Shown: positions 18,901 to 26,183 of the stretch, in pieces | Position numbering within the stretch: position 1 is the stretch's first letter | Layout of the letters: every line of letters begins with the position of its first letter | From: Pectobacterium betavasculorum | GTDB taxonomy: Bacteria > Pseudomonadota > Gammaproteobacteria > Enterobacterales > Enterobacteriaceae | Length of the DNA stretch: 64,000 nt | NCBI RefSeq assembly: GCF_000749845.1 | Contig: NZ_JQHM01000009.1 | Location: 1-64,000, forward strand | Direction of reading: 5' to 3' | Made by a program: the position numbers and the translations under genes | The notes under the pieces: model-generated | The model's input: only the letters and a program-made list of their open reading frames with translations | What the model was told of the DNA's origin: nothing | Database searches by the model: none

Positions 18901-20577
18901 GAAACTGAGAGCACGCTTTGCAGCATATTGCAGGATGTTCTGGGTGTTGAAAGCATCAGTGCAGAAGCCGATTTTTTTGAGATGGGCGGTTCTTCCCTCG
19001 ATTTAGTTCGGGTTCAGCAAGCGATTCAGAATCAGTTCGAGGTTGCAATTCAGGTTACTAAATTATTCACCTGTACCACAGCGAGAGAGATTGCGGTTCT
19101 GATTGATGAACCAGACGCAGGGAGTACTTCTTCCTGTGCCGCTAAAGTGCGAATATCTCACGAAGAAGGTGTTAACCCTATAGTGTTACCTGTAACGCCT
19201 ACTGTGGCTTACCATTTGCAGCATCTGGGATATCGAAATCATCTTAACCTGATTAAGCAGTTCGACCTGCATCACTCCGCGCTGACACCGGCATTGATGG
19301 AGCAAGCTATTACACAACTGGTGCAGAGGCATGAAGCTCTCACGATTTCCTTGTACCAGAATGTCAGTGATGAATGGGTACAGGAAGTCGGTGCCAGCCG
19401 GCCCACGCTTGAAATCCTTGATCTGGCGGAGTGTCTGGCAGTTTCTTTCCAGTCAACGCTGGAAAACTCGTTGTCACTGATGCAGGAACAGTTTGAACTC
19501 AAACGGGGATCTTCCCTGGCGCGCTTCATTTGGATTAAAGCACCGCATGGTATAGCGGATAAACTGATGCTCAGCGTGCATTTTGCCCTGGCAGATGCTT
19601 ATGGCATGGAATTGTTAGTCGATCAATTAACCATGTTGCTGAGGGCGCCGGATGTAGTAATACACAATGTGCCAGATGAAAGAAGCCGCTATCGCAACTG
19701 GTTTGCTGCTTATCAACAATTCAGTCATGAGCAAGCCCTCGCGGATTTATCTTTCTGGCATGGCCTGCCATGGTATCGCACAGCGAAACTCCAGTGTGAG
19801 CGCAGAACCCCAGCCTGCAGCAGAGCGCGTTTCTATCATCGGGATGATTATCTGGCGTTGATGAGAGCACTTTCAGGCCAGCATCAGGTCTCTGCTGAGC
19901 AACTCGCAGAGCTGGAAGATTCACAAACAATTCATTTTTTCTCGCTTGATGCCGCAACCACCTCAGTGCTTAAAGCATCACTGCTGGAGAAAGAGATTGA
20001 GCTGGTTGATGCGCTGCTGGCAACTTATTACCAGTTATTGACGCCACTGTTAACAGGTAGTTTTTTACCCATCGACTTTATGTTCTCTAACCGTAAGCCG
20101 ATCTTCAAAAACATCAATATCACTGAAACCGTTATGCGGGCTGCGGAAAATATCATTCTGCCACTGGACCTGAAAGAGGGGGACATTTTTAGCCATGCGC
20201 AGCAAATCAGCCAGTGTCGTACTGGATTACCCCACGGCGGGCTTGGACTGCCTGCTTTGCGTTTTCTTAACTCTGATGCTTCTGTACGCGGCCAGATCGA
20301 GGCATTACCGTTACCTCAGGTAGGGTTCAATTACTTGTCTCTGTGGTCGAAAGGGGATGCTGACACGGCCGGAATTCTGAGTCCCGCTAATTTTCAGGCA
20401 GGAAGAAATATCGGTAACGATATTCAGGTCGAACGAAGCATCTGGCTTCAGCTCTATGTTGACGAATCTGCCGACAGTCTGGAGTTCGCACTGAATTATG
20501 AAGCCCATCGTTTCTCTTACAGTGAAGTGGTCTTATTAGCAAAGCGCTTTAAAGAAATAATTTCGTATTTCTGCTAA
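9928..20577 (+). CDS. Hybrid PKS/NRPS megasynthase: KS-AT-ACP-AMT-MonO-C-A-PCP-Cterm
   Basis: Up to 3549 residues. Order read from motifs: KS about 55-480 (C220 in DTSCSSS, HGTGT and NFGHLE histidines); AT 570-890 (S661 in GHSLGEY, NAFHT near the specificity site, malonyl-like); ACP (S972 in GVDS); a 120-residue Ser/Pro-rich linker; class III PLP aminotransferase 1146-1570 (K1402 in TYGKVIGGG); luciferase-like flavin monooxygenase 1645-2000; condensation domain 2030-2460 (H2164-H2165 and D2169 in HHLICDG); adenylation domain 2485-2985 (TSGSTGLPKA, GYGPTE); PCP (S3023 in GGSSL); and a C-terminal condensation-like domain 3085-3545 with a degenerate HHxxxDG (VHFALADA, H3218). Malonate extension, beta-transamination, oxidation and amino acid addition are inferred. 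No thioesterase domain. The start is uncertain: TTG at 9928 has no ribosome site, TTG at 9964 follows AGG by nine bases. Confidence 0.93.
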   Translation: MVNIFFKFRSTILDVVIILRDIAESLLKCELSNDELRKLLNHLRYSSSEKNQNYSSLVGIGCRYPEGVKSPIELISFMEKGRTAVKRLSLTERFSTEITAIRHEPAVGAFLDEIEKFDPLFFGISPKEAGEIDPQHRLMMLVIQEALEDAGIPANSLRGKSVGVFIASSSDDYQHLALSEERMDLVNVYTSLGTSRSSGAGRISYLMGFTGPSLQLDTSCSSSLVAVHLACQSLAAQECEIAIVAGANLILSEKNIQLRHQLNAVSVQGICRPFDESADGFVQGEGVAAIVLKPGSKAIEDNIPVYLDILASACNHNGGGNGLTAPNSKAQEALLRQVLRRANIAPEDVFYIETHGTGTRLGDPIEVQSINNVYGTGEAQHSPLYIGSSKANFGHLEAGAGLLSLIKTAMAMERGKLPPQVNIQQLNSLIDWEQGRARVTTEVCDWPVNKQGKRIAGISSFGITGTNAHLIVSKNIMSEKYSEPGGTEYYPFLLSAKHPESLAAKIQQFKSLAVQQKHNVSDVCRTLALGRQHFDQRFAFSVGNWSEVNEKLSKEHATRPKLAPPAKGWVFACTGQGSQYPEMGHEWYKNFSVFRVVFDELDKLYFVQRGEYLKDILWNTPDEDKLNDTGVAQPALFAYEYATFRLLESLGIKPSAVIGHSLGEYVAACIAGVFTPEQAFGLVLLRAKLMAALPSEGGMLSVRASLELITTLIVDYERLEVCVVNAQELIVVGGPHHELENLKALLKEKNISAFPLTVSNAFHTVAMEPAMSELTELVSALDVKPPVIPMAANLTGEWFDTAWQMRDYWAKHMRNTVLFYPCVESFRAEGYSHYIEIGPRPVLSQIIKSIDTEAYTLHCAVPGQERKSLCDVLCQLFTLGEDIHWQMIFSGLDIKKIRLPNYPFKLTRCWLESADISLEGRDTGAMKGINEQENNNFSAILSDLSDIFSELLHVPCSEMDTCRSLLESGVDSFIIVMAVKRIKEKFNIKVTVKEIFERYISITKLAEHLVAQGAVSHNKSSLISASLNNNPATSSDSLNTQTTSVRSMPDAIAIQTKPQPSSYHYSAAPSPLQNVYGQSGSEHPVNVSETYVPPQFSFAEDEVYSDNVTVLPNSNNDALTLTQRHYLATFIERYNAKTARSKQQAALNRPHLCNNRKSSSGFRPETKELTYSIQCHASSGCTIRDIDGNEYVDLAMGFGSTFFGHRPQFITDRLQQQINQGYQIGPESHLAGECAKMICQTSGMERVLFTNSGTESVMTAIRIARAAAGRSKVVMFQNAYHGHFDGTMTVPDHEAGLGASLPMTAGTPASMISDVIVLPYNSPQSINYLKTHGHEIAAVVTEPVQNRDPSLHPAEFLQNIRQVTRDNGIILIFDEVLVGYRIALGGAQQWFGIEADMATYGKVIGGGLPLGVVAGKSWIMDRVDGGQWQYNDESAPDPQTTYTAGTFCKHPLAIAACHAVLSKMIEEGPRLQEQLNKKVDELVRILNEVFAAHKVPLQVYNFGSFFRFAQNGNLSFVYQPLELDLFFFHLVEKNIYVWEGKTCFLSTAHTNAHIQKIIHAVNDSVAEMKAAGFWCEAPPPSDNRTFHRQPAGFAKYDSPEKKSEPASILSRAMSSNQKTEHKAGEKYLSKYPSSIADGSFLAKTSTQNIIDFGLYFFGDDVADKFAQILDAARYADDADFHSFWLPERHFNPFGGFAPKPAVISAALANATENIHIRASVLAPLHHPVGLAEEWSVVDNLSHGRAGIALASGWFVNDFVLNPPAWGQQREVMLDHMNAIQHLWKGHALAVAGPDGRVAEVTLHPRPVQSGVPMWLTTLGNRQNYIDAGHKGVGILTNMIGQKLSDLEENIGLYRKAREEAGFDPQEGHITVLLHTLIMDDAARAIETAREPFCNYLNSSVALFQKMVAQEGLEADFDSLSEEDRAFLLNAAYGRYLKGNALIGDVDNCEAVVRSLYEIGVTEIACFVDFGIDPDLMRASFDNITRLKNRFRNGNAKNLHYTSLAPIVTGESGLIQPQAVCEETEKENGQQDILLTLTDDQRMLWFIGQRSQDGMMAFAQTSALTLRGTIQKDAFQKAWQQVVMRHDALRTRIDAHGQQQWIASQVRATIQHIDLSLLDSAQHDAQLQEFLTAESQKTFHFDDLLYRLTLVSLGSQHHVLIFTAHHLICDGVSVGVILTELAACYDAFCQNQPAPQLAPVLQFSEYVRWRHNQYLEKDYQREESFWLNQLAEQNLETLSLPLDYARPVVKTYQGDRYIMTLDRDSLQQLKSFARNNQMTSFMVVLGAFYCLLYRLARQKQVTVGVPFSGRTLHNSETMVGYLSNVYPIALEMHDDETVTQYLQRLRIILLDAYEHQNYPFSSLIEKGNFRRDASSSPLFNVAFNWDRVDIPPMHGLEVTNFRFTPSFVEYDLMINLLEVNEEAELSWDFNTDLFDKTTICHLSRQFEYLLMQFISNPGQPYSQMALEKHAVQLSQIPSASHQAEFVAVSQWLSRCAEKFPDNLAVVDGKRQLSYQQLEHYANKMANRLLQRNIAKGDFVALCLPPSVALLVAIHGVIKAGAAYVPLNTRYPVEKLQAMADKAGAKLVIRAQEKYEEIFPQTTKSVFILDEALEALNKAPKKVCAVPMDADDIVYLIHTSGSTGLPKAVQTTQGNLVSFCYAALGRLKMTGEESFLNVSPASFDMSVPDFFLPLLNGGKVILASEDDRLLPANLVTLLEQYDVNFMQATPTTWQAVVDSGWQGKGNLRACVGGEILSRSLAKALKQRAASVWNGYGPTETTVWSNLLKVKDSDLRSAMIPVGTPLSNAAVYVLDKFLQPVPEGHIGEIYIGGYGVSRGYFNQLDITSKVFLQNPWAEGNLYRTGDLGRFSQNGSISVLGRADTQVKIRGFRIEIGEIEAALTELEGVSTAVARVEQHDSDSVLTAFVELTDSVSVSGTELRSQLKAVLPDYMVPRVIKVMDSLPRSGNDKIDRHQLPALDISAEQMAYVAPATETESTLCSILQDVLGVESISAEADFFEMGGSSLDLVRVQQAIQNQFEVAIQVTKLFTCTTAREIAVLIDEPDAGSTSSCAAKVRISHEEGVNPIVLPVTPTVAYHLQHLGYRNHLNLIKQFDLHHSALTPALMEQAITQLVQRHEALTISLYQNVSDEWVQEVGASRPTLEILDLAECLAVSFQSTLENSLSLMQEQFELKRGSSLARFIWIKAPHGIADKLMLSVHFALADAYGMELLVDQLTMLLRAPDVVIHNVPDERSRYRNWFAAYQQFSHEQALADLSFWHGLPWYRTAKLQCERRTPACSRARFYHRDDYLALMRALSGQHQVSAEQLAELEDSQTIHFFSLDAATTSVLKASLLEKEIELVDALLATYYQLLTPLLTGSFLPIDFMFSNRKPIFKNINITETVMRAAENIILPLDLKEGDIFSHAQQISQCRTGLPHGGLGLPALRFLNSDASVRGQIEALPLPQVGFNYLSLWSKGDADTAGILSPANFQAGRNIGNDIQVERSIWLQLYVDESADSLEFALNYEAHRFSYSEVVLLAKRFKEIISYFC

Positions 20578-20637
20578 CAGTATGAAGTTAATCATGACGG
20601 TCTACTATAAATAAACCGAAAACGGGAAGGAATCACT

Positions 20638-21555
20638 ATGTTTGTTAAAAGCGAAGATACTTTATTTACTGCAGAGCAAATTGAACAATTTAACCGCGAT
20701 GGCGTGATAGGGCCGTTTAAATTGTATGAACCGGAAGAAGCGAAAGATATTCTGCACCGTATTCGTACTAAAAATATCGATACTTCACTTTCTATTCATC
20801 AGAATGAAGTAAATTATGATCGTCATTTTGATATTGCGGAATTATCTAAACATATCGGTCATCCGGGTATTGTTAAGCGTGTACGAGCTCTGATGGGGCA
20901 AAACCTGCTTTGCTGGCGAAGTGAGTTCTTCCCAAAATTCCCGGGTAGCGCTGCGACAGAGTGGCATCAGGTAGCAAACTATCAATATGCGACTGGCGAA
21001 CCATTACTGGAGTCAGCGCTGCCTGAACTGGATATGCCGCTGGATATTACGGTGTGGACCGCTTTCACTGATGCTACAAAAGAAAATGGTTGTATGCGTT
21101 TCATTCCGGGAAGCCATAAAAAAATGTATTACGATGAAGCTAAAAGCGTTCAGGTAGGACGTCAGGAAGAGTTTGCATCTGTCAATTCAAAAACACAGTT
21201 CTATGGCTATGATTTCCAGGAATTTAAAGTCGATCCAGCCTGGGATCCTGAAGCTGAAAAAGTGCTGGATATGGAGATGAAACCGGGTGAATGCGTAATT
21301 TTCTCTGCGAAATGTGTGCATGCCTCTTTCCCTAACACCACTAAACGTAACACTCGTTTCGCCATTACTGCACGTTATACCCCAGCCCATGTGAAGGTGT
21401 ACCCGCATAGCGATGTGTTTATGGCACATGGTGGAAAATTTGATCTCCGGGCTTCAAATTATGGGCCTGTACTTGTAAGTGGTAATGATCCATGGGGACA
21501 TAACAATATCCGCGCGGCGAACAGTCACAACGAACCGTTCCCATTTGTAGAATAA
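20638..21555 (+). CDS. SyrB2-type nonheme Fe(II)/2-oxoglutarate enzyme, probable halogenase with HxV motif
   Basis: The 305-residue protein matches the PhyH-superfamily chlorinating-enzyme group (SyrB2, CytC3, BarB-like): LLCWRSEFFPKFPG, ITVWTAFTDA, NGCMRFIPGSH, YYDEAK and FYGYDFQEF align without gaps. In SyrB2-type halogenases the iron ligand pair is H-x-A, where hydroxylases have H-x-D. Here the motif is W109-H110-Q111-V112, so the carboxylate is absent and Val replaces Ala. The distal His228 (CVHAS) and the 2-oxoglutarate Arg in TARYTP (R246) are kept. Known members act on aminoacyl groups bound to a carrier protein, which fits the neighbouring PCP and tandem ACPs. Good ribosome site GGAAGGA. 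A non-halogenating reaction is possible. Confidence 0.82.
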   Translation: MFVKSEDTLFTAEQIEQFNRDGVIGPFKLYEPEEAKDILHRIRTKNIDTSLSIHQNEVNYDRHFDIAELSKHIGHPGIVKRVRALMGQNLLCWRSEFFPKFPGSAATEWHQVANYQYATGEPLLESALPELDMPLDITVWTAFTDATKENGCMRFIPGSHKKMYYDEAKSVQVGRQEEFASVNSKTQFYGYDFQEFKVDPAWDPEAEKVLDMEMKPGECVIFSAKCVHASFPNTTKRNTRFAITARYTPAHVKVYPHSDVFMAHGGKFDLRASNYGPVLVSGNDPWGHNNIRAANSHNEPFPFVE

Positions 21556-21560
21556 GCACC

Positions 21561-22358
21561 ATGAACAATACGGCAGAAAAGTCAAAACAGAACACTGAAG
21601 TTTGCTACTCGCTACGGGTTCTGCGGCGCGCGCCGGAGGCAGACTGGCGTTGTTTAGGGTTTCCACCTGCTGGAGCAGGCCCGATGTTCTTTCAGTCGTG
21701 GCGCGATGTGTTATCTGAACGTTTCCAACTGGAAGCGATTAATTTGCCGGGTCGTGAAATGAGGATGACGGAGCCAATGCCACAAACGATGGGCGCTCTG
21801 GTAGAAGAGGTGTTTGCCAGGATCGTTGAGTCTCTGGAACCTGATCCACGGCCAGTCTTGATGTTTGGGCACAGTTTCGGGGGATTGCTCGCCTATGAGG
21901 TACTGCGTCTTTTCTCTGAGCGAGGCGTCAGACATCCTGTTGCGTTCTGCGTTTCGGCGCATTGCGCACCGATGTTCCGAACTCCAGTCGGCGCGTTGCA
22001 TCGTCTTGACGATGACTCCCTGGTATCAGTTTTGCAGCGTTTCGACGGAGTGCCGCAGGAACTGAGGGACAATAAGGAGTTTCTGGCTATGTGTCTGCCT
22101 GTCATTCGTGGCGATCTGCAGTTGGATTATGCTTCACCGCTCAGAACGAACAATAAAATTGACCAGCCAATATTGATCGTCGCAGGTCGGGATGATCATG
22201 TCGCTCCCCTGGAATTTATGCGCGGCTGGGAAAGTATGACCAGCGATCATCGTCAGTTTATTAGTTTTCCGGGACATCATTTTTACTTGCTGGCGCAGTT
22301 AAAAAGTGTAATGGCTGAGCTGGAACGATTTTCGGAGCGAGTATTCAAAAAAAACTAG
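21561..22358 (+). CDS. Type II thioesterase, first copy
   Basis: A 265-residue alpha/beta hydrolase of the external (type II) thioesterase family. The nucleophile S105 lies in FGHSFGG, the acidic residue in AGRDDHVAP near 211 and the histidine in PGHHFYL near 241. The N-terminal FPPAGAG forms the oxyanion region. Such enzymes remove stalled or wrong acyl groups from carrier domains and can also release products. Since the megasynthase lacks a cis thioesterase, either this or the second copy could take part in release; that is inference. It starts 5 bp after the halogenase-like gene, so they are cotranscribed. Confidence 0.92.
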   Translation: MNNTAEKSKQNTEVCYSLRVLRRAPEADWRCLGFPPAGAGPMFFQSWRDVLSERFQLEAINLPGREMRMTEPMPQTMGALVEEVFARIVESLEPDPRPVLMFGHSFGGLLAYEVLRLFSERGVRHPVAFCVSAHCAPMFRTPVGALHRLDDDSLVSVLQRFDGVPQELRDNKEFLAMCLPVIRGDLQLDYASPLRTNNKIDQPILIVAGRDDHVAPLEFMRGWESMTSDHRQFISFPGHHFYLLAQLKSVMAELERFSERVFKKN

Positions 22359-22520
22359 TCGTCAGGTTGCAAGACAAGCTTTATTTGTTTCCTGAGCATT
22401 GAATGAAATCTCATGGAATTAAAGTGACTATAAAATTATTTATAGCTGCTTTGTCTCTGTATGACTGAAATATATCTGGCTGTGCCAGTTAAAAAGTCAA
22501 TGTGTGTAAATGGAGATGGA

Positions 22521-25500
22521 ATGAATAATAAATTAAGCGTTCTAGACATTATTGAGAGCCAGTCAGTCTCGCTGCTTTCGGTAAACCTGAAGGAGACACG
22601 CGCCGCATTACTTACAGGTAAAACACTGACTGCTGACAGTGCGGGACGTCGAAATTTATCTGATGCTTTGCGTTATGCCGCAAAGCAGGGGAACGGCATT
22701 CGTTTTATCGGCGATGCGGGAGAAAACCTGACGCTTTCTTATCGACAACTGGAGCAACAGGCCGAACAGGCCGCACTTGCGCTCCTGGCCGGGCAGGAAA
22801 AGGCGCCACAGGCGGTGGTACTCCAGACCCGGAATTTACGGGATACGGTGGTGGCTGCATGGGCCGGTTGGCTGGCCGGTATACCTGTTGTGCCGCTGGC
22901 GGCAGTCTCACTTACTCATTCGGATGATGTGAAGAGCCATAAACTGGCGGCAGTACTGAACACGCTGAGCGATGTGGCCATTATTTGTGATGATAACGAA
23001 CAGCAGGGGGTACAGCAGTTCGCTCAACATGCAGGAACAGCGCAGGTCGTCGTGAAATCACTTGCAACACTGCGGGAAACCGCCAGTGAGAAGGTTTTGC
23101 CTGAGGTAGATCCTGAGCAGCCTGCGCTTTATCTTCTGACCTCCGGCAGCACATCTGCACCTAAGCTGGTGGTGCAGAGCCACGGTAACATTCTGAACCG
23201 TTCTCGCGCCAGCCAGATAGTTAATACCTTCACCACAGAGGATGTCTCCCTCAACTGGTTGCCTCTGGATCATGTGGGGGGGATAGTGATGTTTCATCTC
23301 CAGGATGTGGTCACGGGTTGTGAGCAAATTCAGGCATCGACGGATTACGTCCTGCAGGATCCTCTGCGCTGGCTTGATCTCTGTTCAGAGCATGATGTTA
23401 CCTTAACCTGGGCACCTAATTTCGCTTTCGAGCTGATTAACAGCAAAGCGAAGTATATGGTTAATCGTGGCTGGAATCTGAGTAAACTTCGTTTCATCCT
23501 TAATGGTGGCGAATCCATTGTGGCTCGCCAGGGTCATCAATTTATTCGTAACCTTTCAGCGTTTGGTTTGCCCGCAAACGCAATGACCCCCTCATGGGGA
23601 ATGTCAGAAACCTGCTCAGGTGTAACTTTTTCATTCAGCTTTCTTACATGCCCTACTGATTCGCCATTTGTTCCGGTAGGCGAACCGGTACCTGGCATCT
23701 CTCTGCGCATTGTTGATGAACTGGGAGCGGTAAAAAAATATGGTCAGGAAGGGCATCTGCAAATCTCAGGTTGCTCGGTTTTCACGGGTTATCTCGGTGC
23801 GGCAAGCAAGACTTCGCCTTTCAGTTCAGATGGCTGGTTTAACACCGGTGATCTGGCACAAATCACAGAACAGGGCGTCAGTATTGTGGGAAGGGATAAA
23901 GATATGATCATCGTAAACGGAGGAAATATCGCATTTCATGAAATTGAAGCCTGCATTAACTCACTTCCTGGCGTCGATCCGACGAACAGTTGCGTTTTTA
24001 CCCAGCGTGGCGAACAAGAGTTGCTGTGTATTGCTCTCACAACTTCTCAGGAAGAGGACAGCCTCAACACGCTTCTGAAGCTGGTTCGTGCCAGCGTACG
24101 CGAGAAGTTTTCTGTTTCCGTGGACCGTATATGGCGGCTCACGCCTGAGCAGATTAGCAAGACATCCATCGGTAAAATTCAGCGTAAAAAGGTGCAGCAG
24201 ACGATCGCTGACGCAAGCATCAAGCCGTTATGGGAGAGTACCCCGTTGGCAGAGAACCGCTTAGTTAACCAAATCTTCCGGCGTCTATGGCAGCCTCTGG
24301 CAATCAGCGAGACCAGCTTGCCTGTACAGCGCATTCTGATGTTTTGTGCTGAGACATGTAACCTGGCAGACGTGGAAAAGGCCTTCGCAGGTACAGATGT
24401 TGCAGTGCAACAGTTACGGATTCAGGATAGCAGCAGCCAGTTTGAATGGACGGAAGCGATACAGGCTCAGCTAAACAGTCAGCAGCCCGTCAGCCACATT
24501 ATTTATATTGCAGACAGTGACAGAGAATTAACTATCGCGGAACAGGCCACTTCTCTGCTGGCCCCTTTGCTTGCACTATTACAGACGTGGGAAAAAGCAC
24601 GCTGGTCATTGCCGCTCACTGTCGTCACCCTTCACGGTCAATATGTCACTCATACGGACCAGCCAGTTAACCCAGTAAATAGCCTGGTGACTAGTCTTGT
24701 ACGTTCAGCTCGTGAAGAGATCCCTCGCCTCAGTTGCCGGGTTGTTGACATGACAGATATCAGCCAGATGACAGTCGAAGACTTGCTGACAGAAATACGC
24801 TCTTCCGCGCAGGACAGCGAAATTGCATGGCGTGATGGTTTACGTTATGTGAGCCGGCTGGCGAGGCTGAAGATAAGCGGTAACGGTGCGGACAGCAGCA
24901 TTAACCCGAAATATGTCCTTATTGGCGGATTGGGCGGAGCGGGTAGTATTCTTGCCGAACGGCTGGCGCAGAATGCCGACGCACATATCTGGCTGATTGG
25001 CAGAACTCCTGTAGAGAATATGAACGCTGAAAGCTTGATGCGCTTAGCGCGCTTGAAAAAAGTGTCGACCCATGTTCACTATCGGGTAGCCGATGTTGCC
25101 GATTATCCCAACATCGCGGAAATAATTGCGCAAATTCAGGCAGCAGAAGGGGGAAATATCGGGCGCATCTATCAGCTAGCGGGGAGTTTCAGGCAGTGGC
25201 AGATAAAGGAAATCAATCCTGCTGAAGATTTTGCACTGCTGGACAGTAAAGTTCAGGGCAGCAGTAACCTTTACACCATTGCAAAAGAGTTTTCTGTGCC
25301 ATCGCTGGTGTTCTGTTCCTCAGCGAATGGTTATCTTTCCGGTGCTGGCGTGGCGCTCTATGCGGTTGCCAACCGTTATCAGGAAGCGCTTGCAGAATTG
25401 GCTCAACAGGAAGCGCAACTGCACGTTACCAGCGCAGGATGGTCGATGCTTGAAGACACGGGACTGAGCCAGGGTTATGTACACAAAGCGTTAACGGAAG

Positions 25501-26183
25501 CAAAAGGTTATATTGTGGCAGATCCGCATCAGGCCATCGCATTGTTGGATCCTGTCATCGCTTCTGGAGAGCATGCTTGCGTGGTTGGCCTCAACCCAGA
25601 TGCACCAGCAATGGCGGGGGAATTCTGGTTTAAACCGATGGCAGATGTTGCTGCAGATAGTGCAGAATCATGTGCTAATCAGGCTGAAGAAACCGCTGGT
25701 GATAATTCCGCAGATGCGGTTGCGGAAAAAATCGCAACGATATGGCAGGAGTTACTGGATCTGGATGAACTGGGCTGGGACGAAAATCTGTTCGACCTTG
25801 GCGCTAACTCTCTTTTGCTGCCACAAGTGATACTGCGTATCGAGCGTGAATTGGGCTTCAGGCCAGCACTGGTCGATCTGTTCCAGTACCCCGACGTTGC
25901 ATCTCTGGCGGAGTTTGTCAGTGATAACCTGCTGCAGCTCCCTATGGAGAGGCTGGCTGCCGTGGCGGAAGCTCAGCTTATGACTTTCTGGAAGGAAACT
26001 CTCGATATTGATGATTTATCTCCGGATGAAAATGTCTTCGATCTAGGTGCTAATTCTCTGCTTTTACCTCAGTTACAGCGCTTTATCGAAACTCATTTGC
26101 AGCAGAAAGTATCGCTGGTTCACCTTTTCCAGTACCCCACTGTGGCCACTCTGGCTGACTTTCTTAACGGGCAACAGAGCTGA
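22521..26183 (+). CDS. Acyl-activating ligase-KR-ACP-ACP protein
   Basis: About 1220 residues from the ATG at 22521, which has GGAG five bases upstream; an in-frame ATG at 22461 lacks one. The N-terminal adenylate-forming domain (about 60-590) has TSGSTSAPK near 207, LPLDHVGG near 249, WGMSETCSG and NTGDLA, and the catalytic-type Lys in TSIGKIQRKK. It is of the PKS-loading ligase type, not a standard amino acid A domain. A KR follows: structural half about 600-790 and catalytic half about 797-1000 with GGLGGAG and the Tyr in ALYAVANRY. Two tandem ACPs end the protein (S1097 and S1179), both with FDLGANSLLLPQ. There is no KS, so the KR must act on a loaded keto group or in trans. A 162-bp gap precedes it. 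Confidence 0.9.
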   Translation: MNNKLSVLDIIESQSVSLLSVNLKETRAALLTGKTLTADSAGRRNLSDALRYAAKQGNGIRFIGDAGENLTLSYRQLEQQAEQAALALLAGQEKAPQAVVLQTRNLRDTVVAAWAGWLAGIPVVPLAAVSLTHSDDVKSHKLAAVLNTLSDVAIICDDNEQQGVQQFAQHAGTAQVVVKSLATLRETASEKVLPEVDPEQPALYLLTSGSTSAPKLVVQSHGNILNRSRASQIVNTFTTEDVSLNWLPLDHVGGIVMFHLQDVVTGCEQIQASTDYVLQDPLRWLDLCSEHDVTLTWAPNFAFELINSKAKYMVNRGWNLSKLRFILNGGESIVARQGHQFIRNLSAFGLPANAMTPSWGMSETCSGVTFSFSFLTCPTDSPFVPVGEPVPGISLRIVDELGAVKKYGQEGHLQISGCSVFTGYLGAASKTSPFSSDGWFNTGDLAQITEQGVSIVGRDKDMIIVNGGNIAFHEIEACINSLPGVDPTNSCVFTQRGEQELLCIALTTSQEEDSLNTLLKLVRASVREKFSVSVDRIWRLTPEQISKTSIGKIQRKKVQQTIADASIKPLWESTPLAENRLVNQIFRRLWQPLAISETSLPVQRILMFCAETCNLADVEKAFAGTDVAVQQLRIQDSSSQFEWTEAIQAQLNSQQPVSHIIYIADSDRELTIAEQATSLLAPLLALLQTWEKARWSLPLTVVTLHGQYVTHTDQPVNPVNSLVTSLVRSAREEIPRLSCRVVDMTDISQMTVEDLLTEIRSSAQDSEIAWRDGLRYVSRLARLKISGNGADSSINPKYVLIGGLGGAGSILAERLAQNADAHIWLIGRTPVENMNAESLMRLARLKKVSTHVHYRVADVADYPNIAEIIAQIQAAEGGNIGRIYQLAGSFRQWQIKEINPAEDFALLDSKVQGSSNLYTIAKEFSVPSLVFCSSANGYLSGAGVALYAVANRYQEALAELAQQEAQLHVTSAGWSMLEDTGLSQGYVHKALTEAKGYIVADPHQAIALLDPVIASGEHACVVGLNPDAPAMAGEFWFKPMADVAADSAESCANQAEETAGDNSADAVAEKIATIWQELLDLDELGWDENLFDLGANSLLLPQVILRIERELGFRPALVDLFQYPDVASLAEFVSDNLLQLPMERLAAVAEAQLMTFWKETLDIDDLSPDENVFDLGANSLLLPQLQRFIETHLQQKVSLVHLFQYPTVATLADFLNGQQS

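Noticed and set aside
22461..22520. Upstream in-frame ATG for the ligase-KR-ACP-ACP gene
   Set aside because: It lacks a ribosome site, whereas the ATG at 22521 has GGAG at ideal spacing.
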